64,000 nucleotides of DNA, from NCBI GenBank assembly GCA_940337035.1, contig OW679202.1, positions 21,839,224 to 21,903,223 on the forward strand, read 5' to 3'. The stretch is from Agriotes lineatus (taxonomy: Eukaryota > Arthropoda > Insecta > Coleoptera > Elateridae). The notes beneath the pieces are model-generated. The model saw only the letters and a program-made list of their open reading frames with translations. It did not search any database and had not been told where the DNA came from. The position numbers and the translations under genes are program-made. This document shows, in pieces, positions 22,866 through 34,205 of the stretch. How positions within the stretch are numbered: the first letter of the stretch is position 1; each line of letters begins with the position of its first letter.

Positions 22866-24370
22866 CACAAAGTATTTCTCATAACCGATAGTTAATAAAA
22901 TATTTTATTTCTTTTTACATTTTAAATATTTAGTTTCGTCTCCTCTTGAAATTTCATTTACAACATGTAACACAATAAAAGACGCAAAACCACCTGTAAA
23001 CGTATGCCAGGGCTGCTCCGTTACCAAGCTATAACTTGGGGGGGGGGGGAGGTAATTTTACACTGACGTTTGTAAGCGGCATAACACCTATGTAAACACT
23101 AGAGGAGTAACTACTGTATTTAATATACGTGTAGGAATTACATATACAAATTGGTGGCGGAAAATGTAAACATAGGTAATCAAATGTGCTAGAATATAGT
23201 TTATGACCTTTGTATGCGTTAGACAGAAATAGACTTATATGCGATTAAAATCTAGCATCCGCAGAATGAAGGTATTTTGTTTTCAGAAAACACTGAATCC
23301 TAGGATACTAGATTTTAGGCCATATATATGTATTTCTGTCTAACGCATACAATGCCCATAAACACAAAGTGTTTCTCATCACCGATAATTAATAAAATAT
23401 TTTATTTCTTTTTACATTTTAAATATTTAGTTTCGTCTCCTCTTGACATTTCATTTAGGTACAACATGTAACACAATAAAAGACGCAAAACCACCTGTAA
23501 ACGTATGCCAGGGCTGCTCCGTTACCAAGCTATTACTTGGAGGAGTGGGGGGGAGGTAATTTTACGCCGACGTTTGTAAGCGGCATAACACCTATGTAAA
23601 CACTAGAGGAGTAACTACTGCATTTAATATACGTGTAGGAATTACATATACAAATCGGTCGCGGAAAATGTAAACATAGGTAATCAAATGTGCTAGAATA
23701 TAGTTTATGACCTTTGTATGCGTTAGACAGAAATAGACTTATATGCGATTAAAATCTAGCATCCGCAGAATGAAGGTATTTTGTTTTCAGAAAACACTGA
23801 ATCCTAGGATACTAGATTTTAGGCCATATATATGTATTTCTGTCTAACGCATACAATGCCCATAAACACAAAGTGTTTCTCATCACCGATAATTAATAAA
23901 ATATTTTATTTCTTTTTACATTTTAAATATTTAGTTTCGTCTCCTCTTGACATTTCATTTAGGTACAACATGTAACACAATAAAAGACGCAAAACCACCT
24001 GTAAACGTATGCCAGGGCTGCTCCGTTACCAAGCTATTACTTGGAGGAGTGGGGGGGAGGTAATTTTACGCCGACGTTTGTAAGCGGCATAACACCTATG
24101 TAAACACTAGAGGAGTAACTACTGCATTTAATATACGTGTAGGAATTACATATACAAATTGGTCGCGGAAAATGTAAACATAGGTAATCAAATGTGCTAG
24201 AATATAGTTTATGACCTTTGTATGCGTTAGACAGAAATAGACTTATGTGCGATTAAAATCTAGCATCCGCAGAATGAAGGTATTTTGTTTTCAGAAAACA
24301 CTGAATCCTAGGATACTAGATTTTAGGTCGTATATGTCTATTTCTGTCTAACGCATACAATGCCCATAAA
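22866..24370. repeat. Three-copy ~500-bp tandem array
   Basis: Units begin at 22866, 23363 and 23867 (each starting cacaaagt[a/g]tttctcat) and the third ends at about 24370, giving lengths of 497, 504 and 504. Units 2 and 3 are nearly identical; unit 1 is a little more divergent. Each unit holds a conserved G-rich tract ('ggaggagtggggggg' type) and an imperfect hairpin built from 'tgtatgcgttagacagaaata' and its complement 'tatttctgtctaacgcatac'. There is no coding capacity. It resembles the internally repeated arms of fold-back elements. Confidence 0.9.
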
Positions 24371-24428
24371 CTATATTCTAACTCATTTGACTGCCTATGA
24401 TCACATTTTCCGCCACCAATCTGTATAG
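24143..24428. repeat. Large inverted repeat closing the tandem array
   Basis: The last array unit has arms of about 120 bp. The left arm (about 24143-24266) contains 'ggtcgcggaaaatgt' and 'tatgcgttagacagaaatag'. It is complementary to the right arm (about 24308-24428), which runs beyond the array ('ctatttctgtctaacgcata', then 'cacattttccgccacc'). Only this last unit has the outer part of the right arm, so the array seems to have expanded within one arm of a longer fold-back element. Confidence 0.7.
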
Positions 24429-24429
24429 T

Positions 24430-25141
24430 AACAGGGCGATTAGAGCGCAATGCAGTAATTTCACGACGACTACATTCTGAAGGTATGGCGGCGTTCATCA
24501 GCTTTAAACAAGGATCTTAGTGGTTGAATATGTTCGGGCCGTAGCTAGAAGGAAAACCTAGGGGCTGACTAAATGGTGGCCCACGTAGGTCGGCAGCAAA
24601 TTTGGAGCACTCCCCAGGTTTTGCGAAGTTTTGCTAGGCGTTGGAGCTTAGCTAGTGTTGAGAAGAAATCAAAGCCAACGGAAAGATTCCAGGTGATGCG
24701 TGAATGTGCCCCAATAAAAAACGTTGTTCGAGCTTCAACGGTAACTCAATTGACAAAAAACCAAACCACAAGGGTTTAAGCACTGCAGAAACTTTAATCA
24801 TCCGGTAGCAACCGAAGCGTTTTCGCGACAGTAAATTGACTTCTGTCAGCTATGGCATCACGAAAATAAAAACACATAAGCTCTACCGGCCATAAACTGT
24901 ACGTGCGGCTCGGTTGATGTCTCTCAATTTCTTCCTTAACCTGGAACTAACTAACCCACTCACGTCTGTGGCGCTAGCCCAGCTTAAGAACCCCTTCTTA
25001 AACAGTAACATTTTTGCTCAAGGATGAGTACAAGCCTGACTTCAGTTCAGACCTTGGTTATCTGCTTCCTGTTCAGTACAAAATCATCCCTTCCAACAGT
25101 CTAAGACAGGTAAATTATACGCGGAAGACAGGGGCGCAGGA
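24430..25141. other. Unassigned sequence
   Basis: The plus-strand open frames at 24573-24779 and 25014-25199 have no domain I recognise. No gene is supported. Confidence 0.35.
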
Positions 25142-25215
25142 ACAGGGGCGGCAAAGGGGGCAGTCGCCCCCTCATAGAATTTATCGGGGAGGCAAATAAT
25201 GTAATTTTTCCCCCT
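25142..25215. mobile_element. Possible hAT-type terminal sequence
   Basis: The sequence CAGGGGCGGCAAAGGGGG followed by a short palindrome (gggggcagtcgccccc) resembles the termini of many animal hAT elements (CAGGGGCGG...). I do not see the partner end or an 8-bp duplication, and there is no hAT transposase nearby, so this is only a candidate terminus. Confidence 0.35.
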
Positions 25216-25377
25216 GATATATTCTGAGGTTTTAGAAAATGTGTACGTAGGGTTTTCACGTTATCTATACGAGGTGCTAAAATTCGTTGTTCTATTGTAG
25301 ATGGTGCAGAAATAAAACAAGAAGAATTTGTTAAACACGCGTTTATTTATAGGTCGACAGCGGAGAATTCGATATAG

Positions 25378-26940
25378 TCCATTTTTCTTACATGTGGAAA
25401 TGCAAATGCCGAAATTCTAAAAAAACCATCGACAACAAACATTGTCACTAGGCTGCATTGTGTTGGTACATAAACTTCTGGTTATTATTTTTGCGTTGCA
25501 GTTAGGTTTCATGTCGACAGGTTGAAATTTCTTTATTTTAATTGTAGCTTAGGCTATTTTAAACTTGAAATGTAATTTTAAAATTTGGTTTTAACTAATC
25601 AGGTAGGTATTGCACTAAGAACAATGTTAGTTTATCATAGCTAGAACCTGTCGGGACGCGAAATGTCCTGATTTTGGATTATTAGGCACAAAGTTACAAA
25701 AAGTACAGTTACAAAAACAAGTAACTTACGTTTTTCATAAAGAATACTTTAATTTAATTTTATTATTTTGAGTTGACTTTTCATAATGATCTTATATAAG
25801 ACATTTTGTAATAATAAATAATGCGGTGTTAATTAATAACTATTTTCGATGCATATTTTAAGTATTATTGTACTATTTAAATTGCATTTATTTTAATTTT
25901 TATACTTTGCATTTTGGCATGACCTTAACTTACAATAAATTATATTTGTTAAATTGTAATATTGTATCAGTTATTAAACCAATATACTGAAATAGGGTAT
26001 TTTCAGTATTAATAGTAACAAATAACAGAAATACATACTAAATCCAATAATTTATAGGGTGTACCAAATTTCATCGTACAAAAAACAAAAACGGGTATAG
26101 GTTATACTGAAGTAATAATATATCCAAAATATTTTAAAAATCGGCAGGTACGTTTTCAAGTAACAATTTATTAAAGTTTGTCGCAAAAGTAGTTATACAT
26201 GCCACTGGTCGTAAAATAAATTGAGATAATTACTCAATTTTCAAGGATGAATTTGTTCCAATCCGAGTTTCTTATCGCAAGAAAAGAAATGCCACAGGTA
26301 TTTTGTGATTAAGTGTACTATTTTAAAATTGGATTTAGCAATCAGTCTTGTGGTGCCTTGAACGCGTACGTGTTTATTAAAATTGAAAATGAGTCATTTT
26401 ATGAACAATAAGAGGTTGGTGTGATTTTAATCCGGTACAAAGAATTCGACAGTAGTCATTTTTGTTTGCAAACGTTAGATCTTCATTGCAGATACCATCC
26501 TGGAGTTGTGTTGAAAATCAGGGGAGGATTTCAAACATTTTTTGTAAGACTGAACATTAATGTGTGTAGAAGAGTGATTTAATAAGAATACTTCTGCCAA
26601 ACCGGTGAGTAATTTTATTAGTAAATGTAGTAATAAGGCAGGCGGAGCGGTCATAAGCGTCGTTCTTTTATCCCTTACATTTATGACTTAATTCAGGATG
26701 GCCTTAAAATTTACCAGGTGAGGACATCCGCCCCCCCCCCCCCCTCCTCCCTTACTTCGTTTTACGTCCCGATTTTCACTTTTAGAAAGGTGGCAACCCT
26801 GGTGTCAACCTGTCAATATAAAACCTTACCCCATTGCAAAAATAATAACCAGAAGTTTATGTACCAACACAATGCAATCTAGTGACAATGCCGGTTGTCA
26901 ATGGTTTCTCTAGATTGCATTTCCATATGAAAAAATAAAG
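25378..26940. mobile_element. Inverted-repeat element, about 1.56 kb, non-coding
   Basis: The block 25378-25535 and the block 26808-26940 are inverted copies. Matching phrases are 'tgttggtacataaacttctg' with 'cagaagtttatgtaccaaca', and 'acatgtggaaatgcaaa' with 'tgcatttccatatg'. The interior is AT-rich with no transposase and includes a run of C at about 26731. The exact ends and target duplication are not clear. Confidence 0.55.
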
Positions 26941-27990
26941 TGTGGTCACTACACACCTGTCTTTTACTACTTGGAAAAAGTTCTAGTTGCGATTTTTCAA
27001 AAACTATAGTAACAAAAAACTTTTTTCACAAAAGTTATAGATAATTACGTAATATATAACAAAGTTGTTCACATTTTTATTTCCATTCGTTTTGGAGAAA
27101 GATTTTGTAAAACTAATTTTGCGATTTTTCGTAAAACTGTTATTCTTATAATGTTGAACAAAAGTTGTATATAATTACACAATATATCATCTTGTTCTAT
27201 TAAATTTAAATGTTATCAAACAATTTTAACACAAAAATAAGAGTAAAGTACCAACTCCGCTTACCCGATTTTAACCAAAAGTTACTGGGATCTCCAAAAT
27301 TATATTAAAAACAAAGATATACATTTTGAAGCCGATCTGGGCTGTAGAGTGGACACAGACAGACTAACAAGCTGATATGCTCACAAACTTACAAATATGC
27401 ATCACTTCGAAAATCACTTTTTCTGAACGAGAAAACACGAAAACGAACATTTCCCCAAAAATCTCGAGTTCGATGGATGCTATATTTTACGAAGTAAAAG
27501 ATAGTAAAAATGCAGTATACCTTTAAGGTTCTGTATCTTTATGAACCTTTAATACGTGACTAAAAAGCAATTTAGCTTAATTGTAGCTATTATAGTTATA
27601 TATGTATCAAATACATAATGTAAGACTTTATTGAACGAGTCTATTTTATGGCAGAGCGAAAGTAGAGTAGCGATAAATAGGACAAGCCAAATAAGGTCTG
27701 ATTATGTACGAGCTGCATACAAAGCTTTTACGTTCGACCGCACTGCAGAAGATTTTCTTTTATCTACATATTAGAAAATTCAAGTTACTTTTGAAACATT
27801 TGATAGTTTCAAAGTGTGCTTGTTCTAGGTTAATTGCGTTATCAATATCAAGAATAACTACCTATTACCGTAAGGTATTAAAGATAAATTCCTTTTTATT
27901 ATTTGTAAAGTTTTCAGTTAATATAATCTCCATTCTTGATTTGAATAAAATGACATTTATTTGAATAATAACTATTGGACATTGATAGGC
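26941..27990. other. AT-rich, weakly repetitive
   Basis: Around 27000-27190 a phrase like 'gcgatttttcaaaaact' recurs in diverged form, as in many insect MITE interiors. The open frame at 27704-27964 (86 codons) has no recognisable domain. No gene is supported. Confidence 0.4.
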
Positions 27991-27999
27991 AGACATTTT

Positions 28000-29820
28000 A
28001 CTTCACTCTATGGACTAAGGTCGCACTTTATGGATTCTAAATAATACTATAATAAAGTGTATATGAAACATTCAAACATAATATGAATCGGTTAAACAGA
28101 GCAATCAACAAAGGAAGTTTGAGTCGCCAAGCAGGCGGCAACAAACAAAGAACAAAACGCATCTGTTTAACAATACGCCACGATACTACACAAATTTCCA
28201 AATAAAAACCTCTGCCGAAAATAAAACAATAAATTACGGCATGCCAGTTTCTAAAAGTACACAAATAAACTCTGCAAGAAAATAAAACAATAAATTTCAA
28301 ACAGCCTGCCAGTTTATAAGATGCAGCAGAACACCCCCATAAAACTCCAGGGCAAGCCCCGAGCGGAAGCCTCTACAAACAGCCGAAACTCACGCCGAAT
28401 TAAAATCTAATTTTAATTAACTAAGGCACTCCTAATCAATAGTACTCCCACACATGCATAGGAAAAATTAGCCGCTACCTAATCAAATTATCCTCGAATC
28501 GCTAACAAGCATACAGGCCGATTAAAAACGATTTGTTCCCCCAACAGGCGAAATCATCGCAGTACGGCGTGCGGGCGAATTTTGCCCAGAAATTCAAAAC
28601 AAGCGGAGACCTAACCAAAGACCCACTCTCTAACGGCTAAAATCGGGACAAAGGAAAACAGCAGGCGAATGCACAAATATTACAAATTGAATTTTAATTA
28701 GCGCTGGAAAGAATCAAACGCAGGGGTATTGGGTATCAAAAAGCAGATAAAATCAGCGCGCAAATAATACAAACAAGGAGAACGTTTTAACACACTCAGT
28801 AACAATAATGAGTAAGCCATTTTATCCTCAGAGCTCGAGGGAAACAAAACCTTATTTTGATTAAAGCTAACAAAACATAGCAAATGGGGTATCATTAGAA
28901 TCGGCATTTCGACGGCCATCCATTGAGACACCCCTCAATACGCTAATATGTCGCACCGAGAGAAAAACCGGGGAATTATTAAATGCGAGGAAAATAAGCA
29001 ATCCTCCCTTCTCCTCTGACCAATGAGCGACCAAGAAGCTCAACACAAAGGACGGGGCTCCTTTAAATAGACAAGCCCAGGCCAGAAGAAATTACTCAAC
29101 CCAGGAGAGTCTAACCAACAAGAAGCCTCTTCAGGACCATCCAGTCTTCCAAGGATCAGCCCCATCAGGACCACCCAGCCGCCTCCAGCCTTCCAGGAGT
29201 TTCAGGACTCCAGCCCGAAAGAAGCCACCAAGGGTCCGTTACTCAGCCCCGAGTCCAACTAGCCGCCGTCCGCTCCGCTTTAGGGACTTCGAACGCCTAG
29301 GAGGCCAAGCTCGAAGCTCTGTGGCGAGCCACCTGCCCAGACAGCAGCCCACGTCGCGGCCCCCGCTGGCGACGGGCTACCCGTCCCCGGACTCCCCTAG
29401 CGGATGCCCGACCCCGTGCCTCAACAACGCCTCGCTCCAGCCGCCGTCCCCGAGAGGGCTACTCGCGCCGCCGACGCCCCAAGAGAACCTCGCCGCCCCG
29501 CTCGACGCGCCACCTAGAGCGCCACCAGCACCCCCAAAGAGCCGTGCCCCGCACGGCTCCCCGGGCGGATCGGACCGCGTCCAAGGCCGCTTTCCCCGCC
29601 TCCGACAACCGGGAAAGGCCGCCCCATCACCTCCTGCGTCACCGCCGCCAGAGACTAGGCGCCTGCTTTGTACATATTTCTTTTCTCGTTTTTCTTTGTT
29701 TCCCTCTTGTATATATATAGTCATAAGTTTTTTGTATGTAGCATCCAAACCCATAGCAATAAACGTATTAAAAGTTACACCAATTATTTAGCAGCCTCAG
29801 TAAGGGTAACGCCTACACCC
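28000..29820 (+). mobile_element. LTR-like promoter/terminator unit with a GC-rich block
   Basis: A TATA-like ctttaaatag lies at about 29062. A GC-rich, C-rich block follows at about 29130-29670, then an AT-rich tail with AATAAA at about 29758. Promoter, short transcribed region and polyadenylation signal within 700 bases suggest a long terminal repeat. A 156-codon proline-rich open frame (29321-29791) covers the GC block, but it starts with GTG and looks like compositional bias rather than a gene. An imperfect ~63-bp direct duplication occurs at about 28197-28310 ('aaataaaacaataaatt' twice). I cannot define TG/CA ends or a target duplication, so a host non-coding transcript or CpG-rich promoter remains possible. 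Confidence 0.35.
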
Positions 29821-30232
29821 CACCTTCAGCTGACGCCATTGTAGAAAGCTACCGACTGAGCAAAGACCGAGTCGTGTTAAGCTTAGTTATGTTAAAACAC
29901 TAAAAAAACAATGTTTACCCCACTATAATTACAGTAGTTCCTGGGCCGCTGGTGGAAGAAGATAAACATAACAATTTATGATGATTGCCCATCGCAGAAA
30001 CGAGAGTTAAGTTTATCAAAATTTGTACATACCGAGAGGTATCCGCCAATACAGTAAATAGAATCCTGATTTTATGGATGAAAAAATTGTTCATGCAATT
30101 TCCACGTTGCAAATAGCCAATATATTGCATCAAATTAAATTGCAACAAACGGCGAAAACACGACGACTTACCACGGAATGTTTAATATAGGTATCAGGTA
30201 TATTACATTGAAATAATAAAACATAGCTATTG
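29821..30232. other. Unassigned flank
   Basis: No recognisable coding sequence or repeat. The minus-strand open frame at 29915-30148 has no domain I recognise. Confidence 0.4.
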
Positions 30233-31992
30233 TAAAGGGTGTTTTTTTAGAGGCGGAGAACTTTAAATTGAAATAAAACACAGAAAAATGTTTTTAATAT
30301 CCATAAAATTAGCTTTATTTGAAAGATAATTTTATGGCATTTATGTTTGAATATGATTTCTGGCATATGACCGCCGCGGCTAGCGTGTACATGACGTAAT
30401 CTGGAGGTCCAATTTTCACACACTCTTCGCAGTAAATCAGGCTGTATTTCGGCAATAACGCGTCGAATGTTGGCTTCCAAGTGCTCAATTATTTCCGGTT
30501 TATCGACGTAGACATGCGAATTTACATATCCTCAAAGAAAATAATCTAATGGCGTCAAATCGCACGCAAGGGTGGCCAGTGAACAGATCCAAGTCGTGGA
30601 TCCATTTCGTGGATTTGTTAACTGGCCACCTCTTTCGTGCGATTTGACGCCTGTTACGTGTCAAAAGCATTTGATATTAATACTAGTGTTGAATGAGGAA
30701 TCTAGTGAGAGTGACGCGATAAAATTAATATCAGATTGGCTTTGTTCGTTGCTAGGGAAGATATAATAACAAGGTTGGGTTGTTTGTGAGAAAATTTGTA
30801 TATCAGCTTTTAAAAAAGGCAAGAGTTTTCGTGGGGTGTAAATGACAATCTCGCCATTTAATATGGTTTGGTGATAGTAAAGAATTGGGTTACTAGCCAG
30901 CCGTTCCTGTAAGGGAGTTCATTAAGCGGATGTCATTTTTCCAATGAATATTTATATTCAAGCTGTGAAGCGATCTGGGAAACACGAATACAACGATTGC
31001 GAAGTTTATTGCCTGTGAACAGGGTATGTAGTTTAATGTGGAATTTGCCTTTTGTTACCTGGAAATTCGATTTATAGCAACAACTATTAGGCGGAAAATC
31101 TTGGAAAGCTAATCTACCGCAGTATTGGGGGTCGATGTATAGCGAATGACAGCCGAGGTTGGAACCTGTCAAGCTGACATGTGATAGGAGTAGCGGGACG
31201 TATTAAATGTCTGCGAGTATATCGGCACAAAGATAAGTGTTGTAGCTAGAATCTGATGATATTTTTGCATATAAAAACTGTGTAACCATTAAACTTACGA
31301 ACGGTTTAAGTTAAGCGATTTAGGGTACCCTGCGTGAGGTAGTAATATTAAAGATGCTAATTGTCTGATCGATGGTAGTAATGTTCGAGTAGTAATAAAA
31401 CTAGTTACAAGTATTGCTTTCTTTCATTTTGATAGGGAGTTCAATAATCGTATTGTTATTAGTTGATAGAAAGTGAAGTTACAAGTTTCTTGGCTTATAT
31501 CAGTATATTTGAGTTTAACTTGTTGGCGCCATTTATAACATCATAAACTAGAATCCGCGACGTCTTCACTGATGCTAGAGACGGGCCTCAAATATACTTT
31601 TATAGTGATCGATTGTTAACTAAGAGATATAGCGATGACCTAAAGGTAGGTAAAGGAATTTATAGATAAATATAGCTAACACGCCATTAGATTATTTTCT
31701 TTGAGGATATGTTAGTCGCATGTCTACGTCGATAAACCGGAAACAATTGAGCACTTGGAAGCCAACATTCGACGCGTTATTGCCTGATTTACTGCGAAGA
31801 GTGTGTGAAAATTGGACCTCCAGATTACGTCATGTACACGCCAGCCGCGGCGGTCACATGCCCGAAATCATATTCAAACATAAATGCCATAAAATTATCT
31901 TTCACATAAAGCCAATTTCATGGATATTAAAAACATTTTTCTGTGTTTTATTTCAATTTAAAGTTCTCCGCCTCTAAAAAAAACACCCTTTA
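30233..31992. mobile_element. TIR element whose arms carry transposase coding sequence
   Basis: The ends read TAAAGGGTGTTTTTTTAGAG and its complement. The arms are about 310 bp (30233-30551 and 31681-31992). The left arm on the minus strand and the right arm on the plus strand both encode the C-terminus of a mariner-type transposase. In the left arm this is CDLTPLDYFL, stop, GYVNSHVYVDKPE, HLEANIRRVIAEIQPDLL and RRVCENWTSRLRHVHASRGG, and it keeps the third catalytic aspartate. A third partial copy (NWPPLSCDLTP) lies at about 30617-30655, opposite the left one, forming a further small palindrome. The interior (about 30690-31650) is non-coding and matches 1-1080. Confidence 0.8.
30247..30560 (-). 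pseudogene. Transposase C-terminus in the left arm
   Basis: About 90 residues of a DUF4817/mariner-type transposase, from the PLDYFL motif to FKHKCHK. The tryptophan expected in FLWGY is a TGA stop. The right arm carries the same fragment in opposite orientation (31690-31900) with the same TGA, and a frameshift near 31710. The rest of the transposase is absent, so it can only be a relic retained as terminal repeat. Confidence 0.75.
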
Positions 31993-32240
31993 TTTGAAGA
32001 TTCTTACATTATTTAAAGCAATATATGACTGTTATGTATTTAAATTAAAATTGTAAATTAGCTGTTTTGAAAGAAAACTCGGTCAATTCATAATAATCCC
32101 AAAGTGATAAAAAAAACACCCTTTATTTGAAGATTCTTACATTATTTAAAGCAATATATGAATGTATTGTATTTAAATTAAAATTGTAAATTAGCTGTTT
32201 TGAAAGAAAACTCCGTCAATTCATAATAATCCCAAAGTGA
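31977..32240. repeat. 133-bp tandem duplication including a TIR end
   Basis: The sequence from 'aaaaacaccctttatttgaag' (31978) to 'aatcccaaagtgat' is repeated once with a period of 133 bases (second copy from 32111). The copies differ at only a few positions. Because the unit starts in the terminal A run of the 30233-31992 element, each copy has a piece of that terminus. Confidence 0.88.
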
Positions 32241-32695
32241 TATACAGCTTGAGAAGAAATAGATAATTAAAGTAACTCTATTGAAAGTCCAACAACTTGT
32301 CGCTACTAAGAGACAGCTAAAACTTATAATGATTCTGCAGGAACTGGTGATCAGCCGAGAAATTATTAAGATATATTTTGGTATTAATTAAACCAGTAAT
32401 ATTTAAATAGATGTAGTAACACATAGAATCAGCCCACATTTTGAATACATAGACAATTATTGTTTGCGAGAATGTAATAGGTAATCTGTTCCGTTCCGGT
32501 AGGTGGATGGTTATGTAGTTATAGATGTGGAGATATGTCTGTTATTTGTAGCTTTAAATATACGTTCGAGCTTGAAACACGTTAATTCAGTCATATTTCG
32601 CAGTGGGCCGATGAGTGACGCAAATTATTTTACACTGCCAGATAGTTAATAAAAACAAGCCCTTCGTGATCTCCGTGGTAGTTAATAATGCTAGG

Positions 32696-32701
32696 TCAGT
32701 T
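32696..32701 (+). promoter_or_regulatory. Initiator-like TCAGTT
   Basis: A perfect match to the arthropod initiator lies 94 bases (counting from its A at 32698) upstream of the ATG of the candidate host exon. There is no TATA box at -30 and no clear DPE at +28, so the support is positional only. Confidence 0.3.
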
Positions 32702-32791
32702 TGTTCATTACGAGCTTCCGGACGCACACGCCATAAAAACAACGTTAATCAGTTAGATTTGCTAATAGTGGATCAGTGCGTGTAAAATACC

Positions 32792-32907
32792 ATGGCGAAA
32801 TCGAGAAGCTCCCGTTTTGAATCCTTCGTGGAAGATAAACACGAACTAAAGCAGTTTTTGAGACGCACTAGTGAATGTTTTCGACCAGAAAGGCCTGCAT
32901 CAGAAGG
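32792..32907 (+). CDS. Candidate host gene, first coding exon
   Basis: The ATG sits in a good context (ATACCATGG) and opens 38 codons beginning MAKSRSSRFESF and ending FRPERPASE, plus two bases. The exon ends AAGG at a consensus 5' splice site, GTAAAG (32908). The peptide is charged and hydrophilic, with no signal peptide or membrane segment. I do not recognise it. Unlike the transposon relics around it, it has balanced codon composition, a plausible start, an initiator upstream and a matching downstream acceptor. No competing repeat similarity was seen. It may be a real small gene, or the first exon of a longer gene leaving the window region. Confidence 0.4.
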
Positions 32908-33999
32908 GTAAAGTTTCCAATATTAGATAATGTTTATGATATATTTGTGAAACCAGCGATTTTATAGTTTTCTGTATAAAATGTATATAAAATAATTTTA
33001 AAGAAACCGATTTTCGTACTTGAATTTTCTATAACTAAATATTCCGGAATTGCTTACATAATTACACAATAAATGCCAAAACTAATCAGTTTCAATTCAA
33101 TTTATAGTTTAGACTTAGTCTGTGAGTTTATTAAACATTTATATGTTTAATTATATTAATGAATGCTTTTGAAAGTGGCAAAGTTTGTAATCGAAATTAG
33201 ATATTTACACAAAAATGCACCTCTAGAGCCTTGAAAATTACCAAACATTCTATTTATAGCGCTAAATTTATAAACTGATGCATAACATAATTCTGGTACC
33301 GCACACAAAAATGTTGGAATAAAAATACGCGTCGAATTACAAGTAAAAATTTTACCAGCAAATAGCAAACGTGTCAATTCGAATTACTAAATTACTGGCT
33401 GGGTTGTTCAATAACTTCATTTGCACTGGGAACTGAATTTGAAGATAATTGATGCCCATTACAAATTGTATTTTTGTGAAACGTAAATTTAATATGAAAA
33501 ATAATTTTGTGCATATCTAAGACAAACATTAAGGCCGAAGTGCTCCTACAGTTACAAAACAATTGGCGATTATTCATTCCCGGAAGATAATCTAAGCAGC
33601 TTTGCCTGTACTCGTCAATAATTTTTTTATAGTCTTCATATATCCTTCCACCGACAGAAGACATTTCATTTCCCCAGCTTGAATCCGTTTTATTTAACTC
33701 AGTGTCCAATAAATACACGAATAAGTTAGATCACTCCACTTTCGACATTACAAGAATAGCGTAGTTAAGCAGTTAAATTCCAGTGATTACTAAATAACCT
33801 ACTTAAAGTGCTTCCAAGAACGTTTTGTTCCGATATATTATAATATATAGCTACAGACACTACATTATTATTTAGTAATGTTGACATTTATAAATAACAT
33901 TTGTTAAACAAACGTGTACATTTGAAAACACACAAAATCCAGTGGCTACTAGAATCACATAGAAAAGTAACAGCCTATACTTTCCTCTTTCTACTGTAG

Positions 34000-34102
34000 A
34001 TATTCGGAGGAAGATGAATATCTACGAGCCCCGTCCAGCTTCAGTTGGCCCCAATGTTGCCAACCCTACCGATATTTTGGTAGATATACCGATTTAATTT
34101 AA
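34000..34102 (+). CDS. Candidate host gene, second coding exon
   Basis: A pyrimidine-rich 3' splice site (tttcctctttctactgtag) ends at 33999. Joined to the exon ending at 32907, the frame continues through the split glycine codon as YSEEDEYLRAPSSFSWP and then stops at 34100-34102, giving 72 residues in all. The part after about 34050 ('gttgccaaccctaccgat') may already be inserted repeat sequence, so the natural C-terminus could be longer or different. The fold-back element at 34206 begins about 100 bases later. Confidence 0.33.
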
Positions 34103-34205
34103 AATCTACCCTTGTTTCTACCGAATTTTTGCTACAAATGTGATTGTGCTACTACATGGAAGAGAAACAAAACTTGTTATAATTTGTTAATGATTATATT
34201 TGTGT

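Noticed and set aside
22866..24370. The three-unit array as a CRISPR or a satellite array
   Set aside because: Units are ~500 bp and contiguous, with no unique spacers, and there are no cas genes. With only three copies and an outer hairpin arm, it fits expansion in a transposable element better than a satellite.
29321..29791. A 156-codon proline-rich ORF as a protein-coding gene
   Set aside because: It starts with GTG rather than ATG, the opposite strand is also open for 125 codons, and the composition follows the C-rich block. It then runs into an AT-rich region with AATAAA. It looks like base-composition bias.
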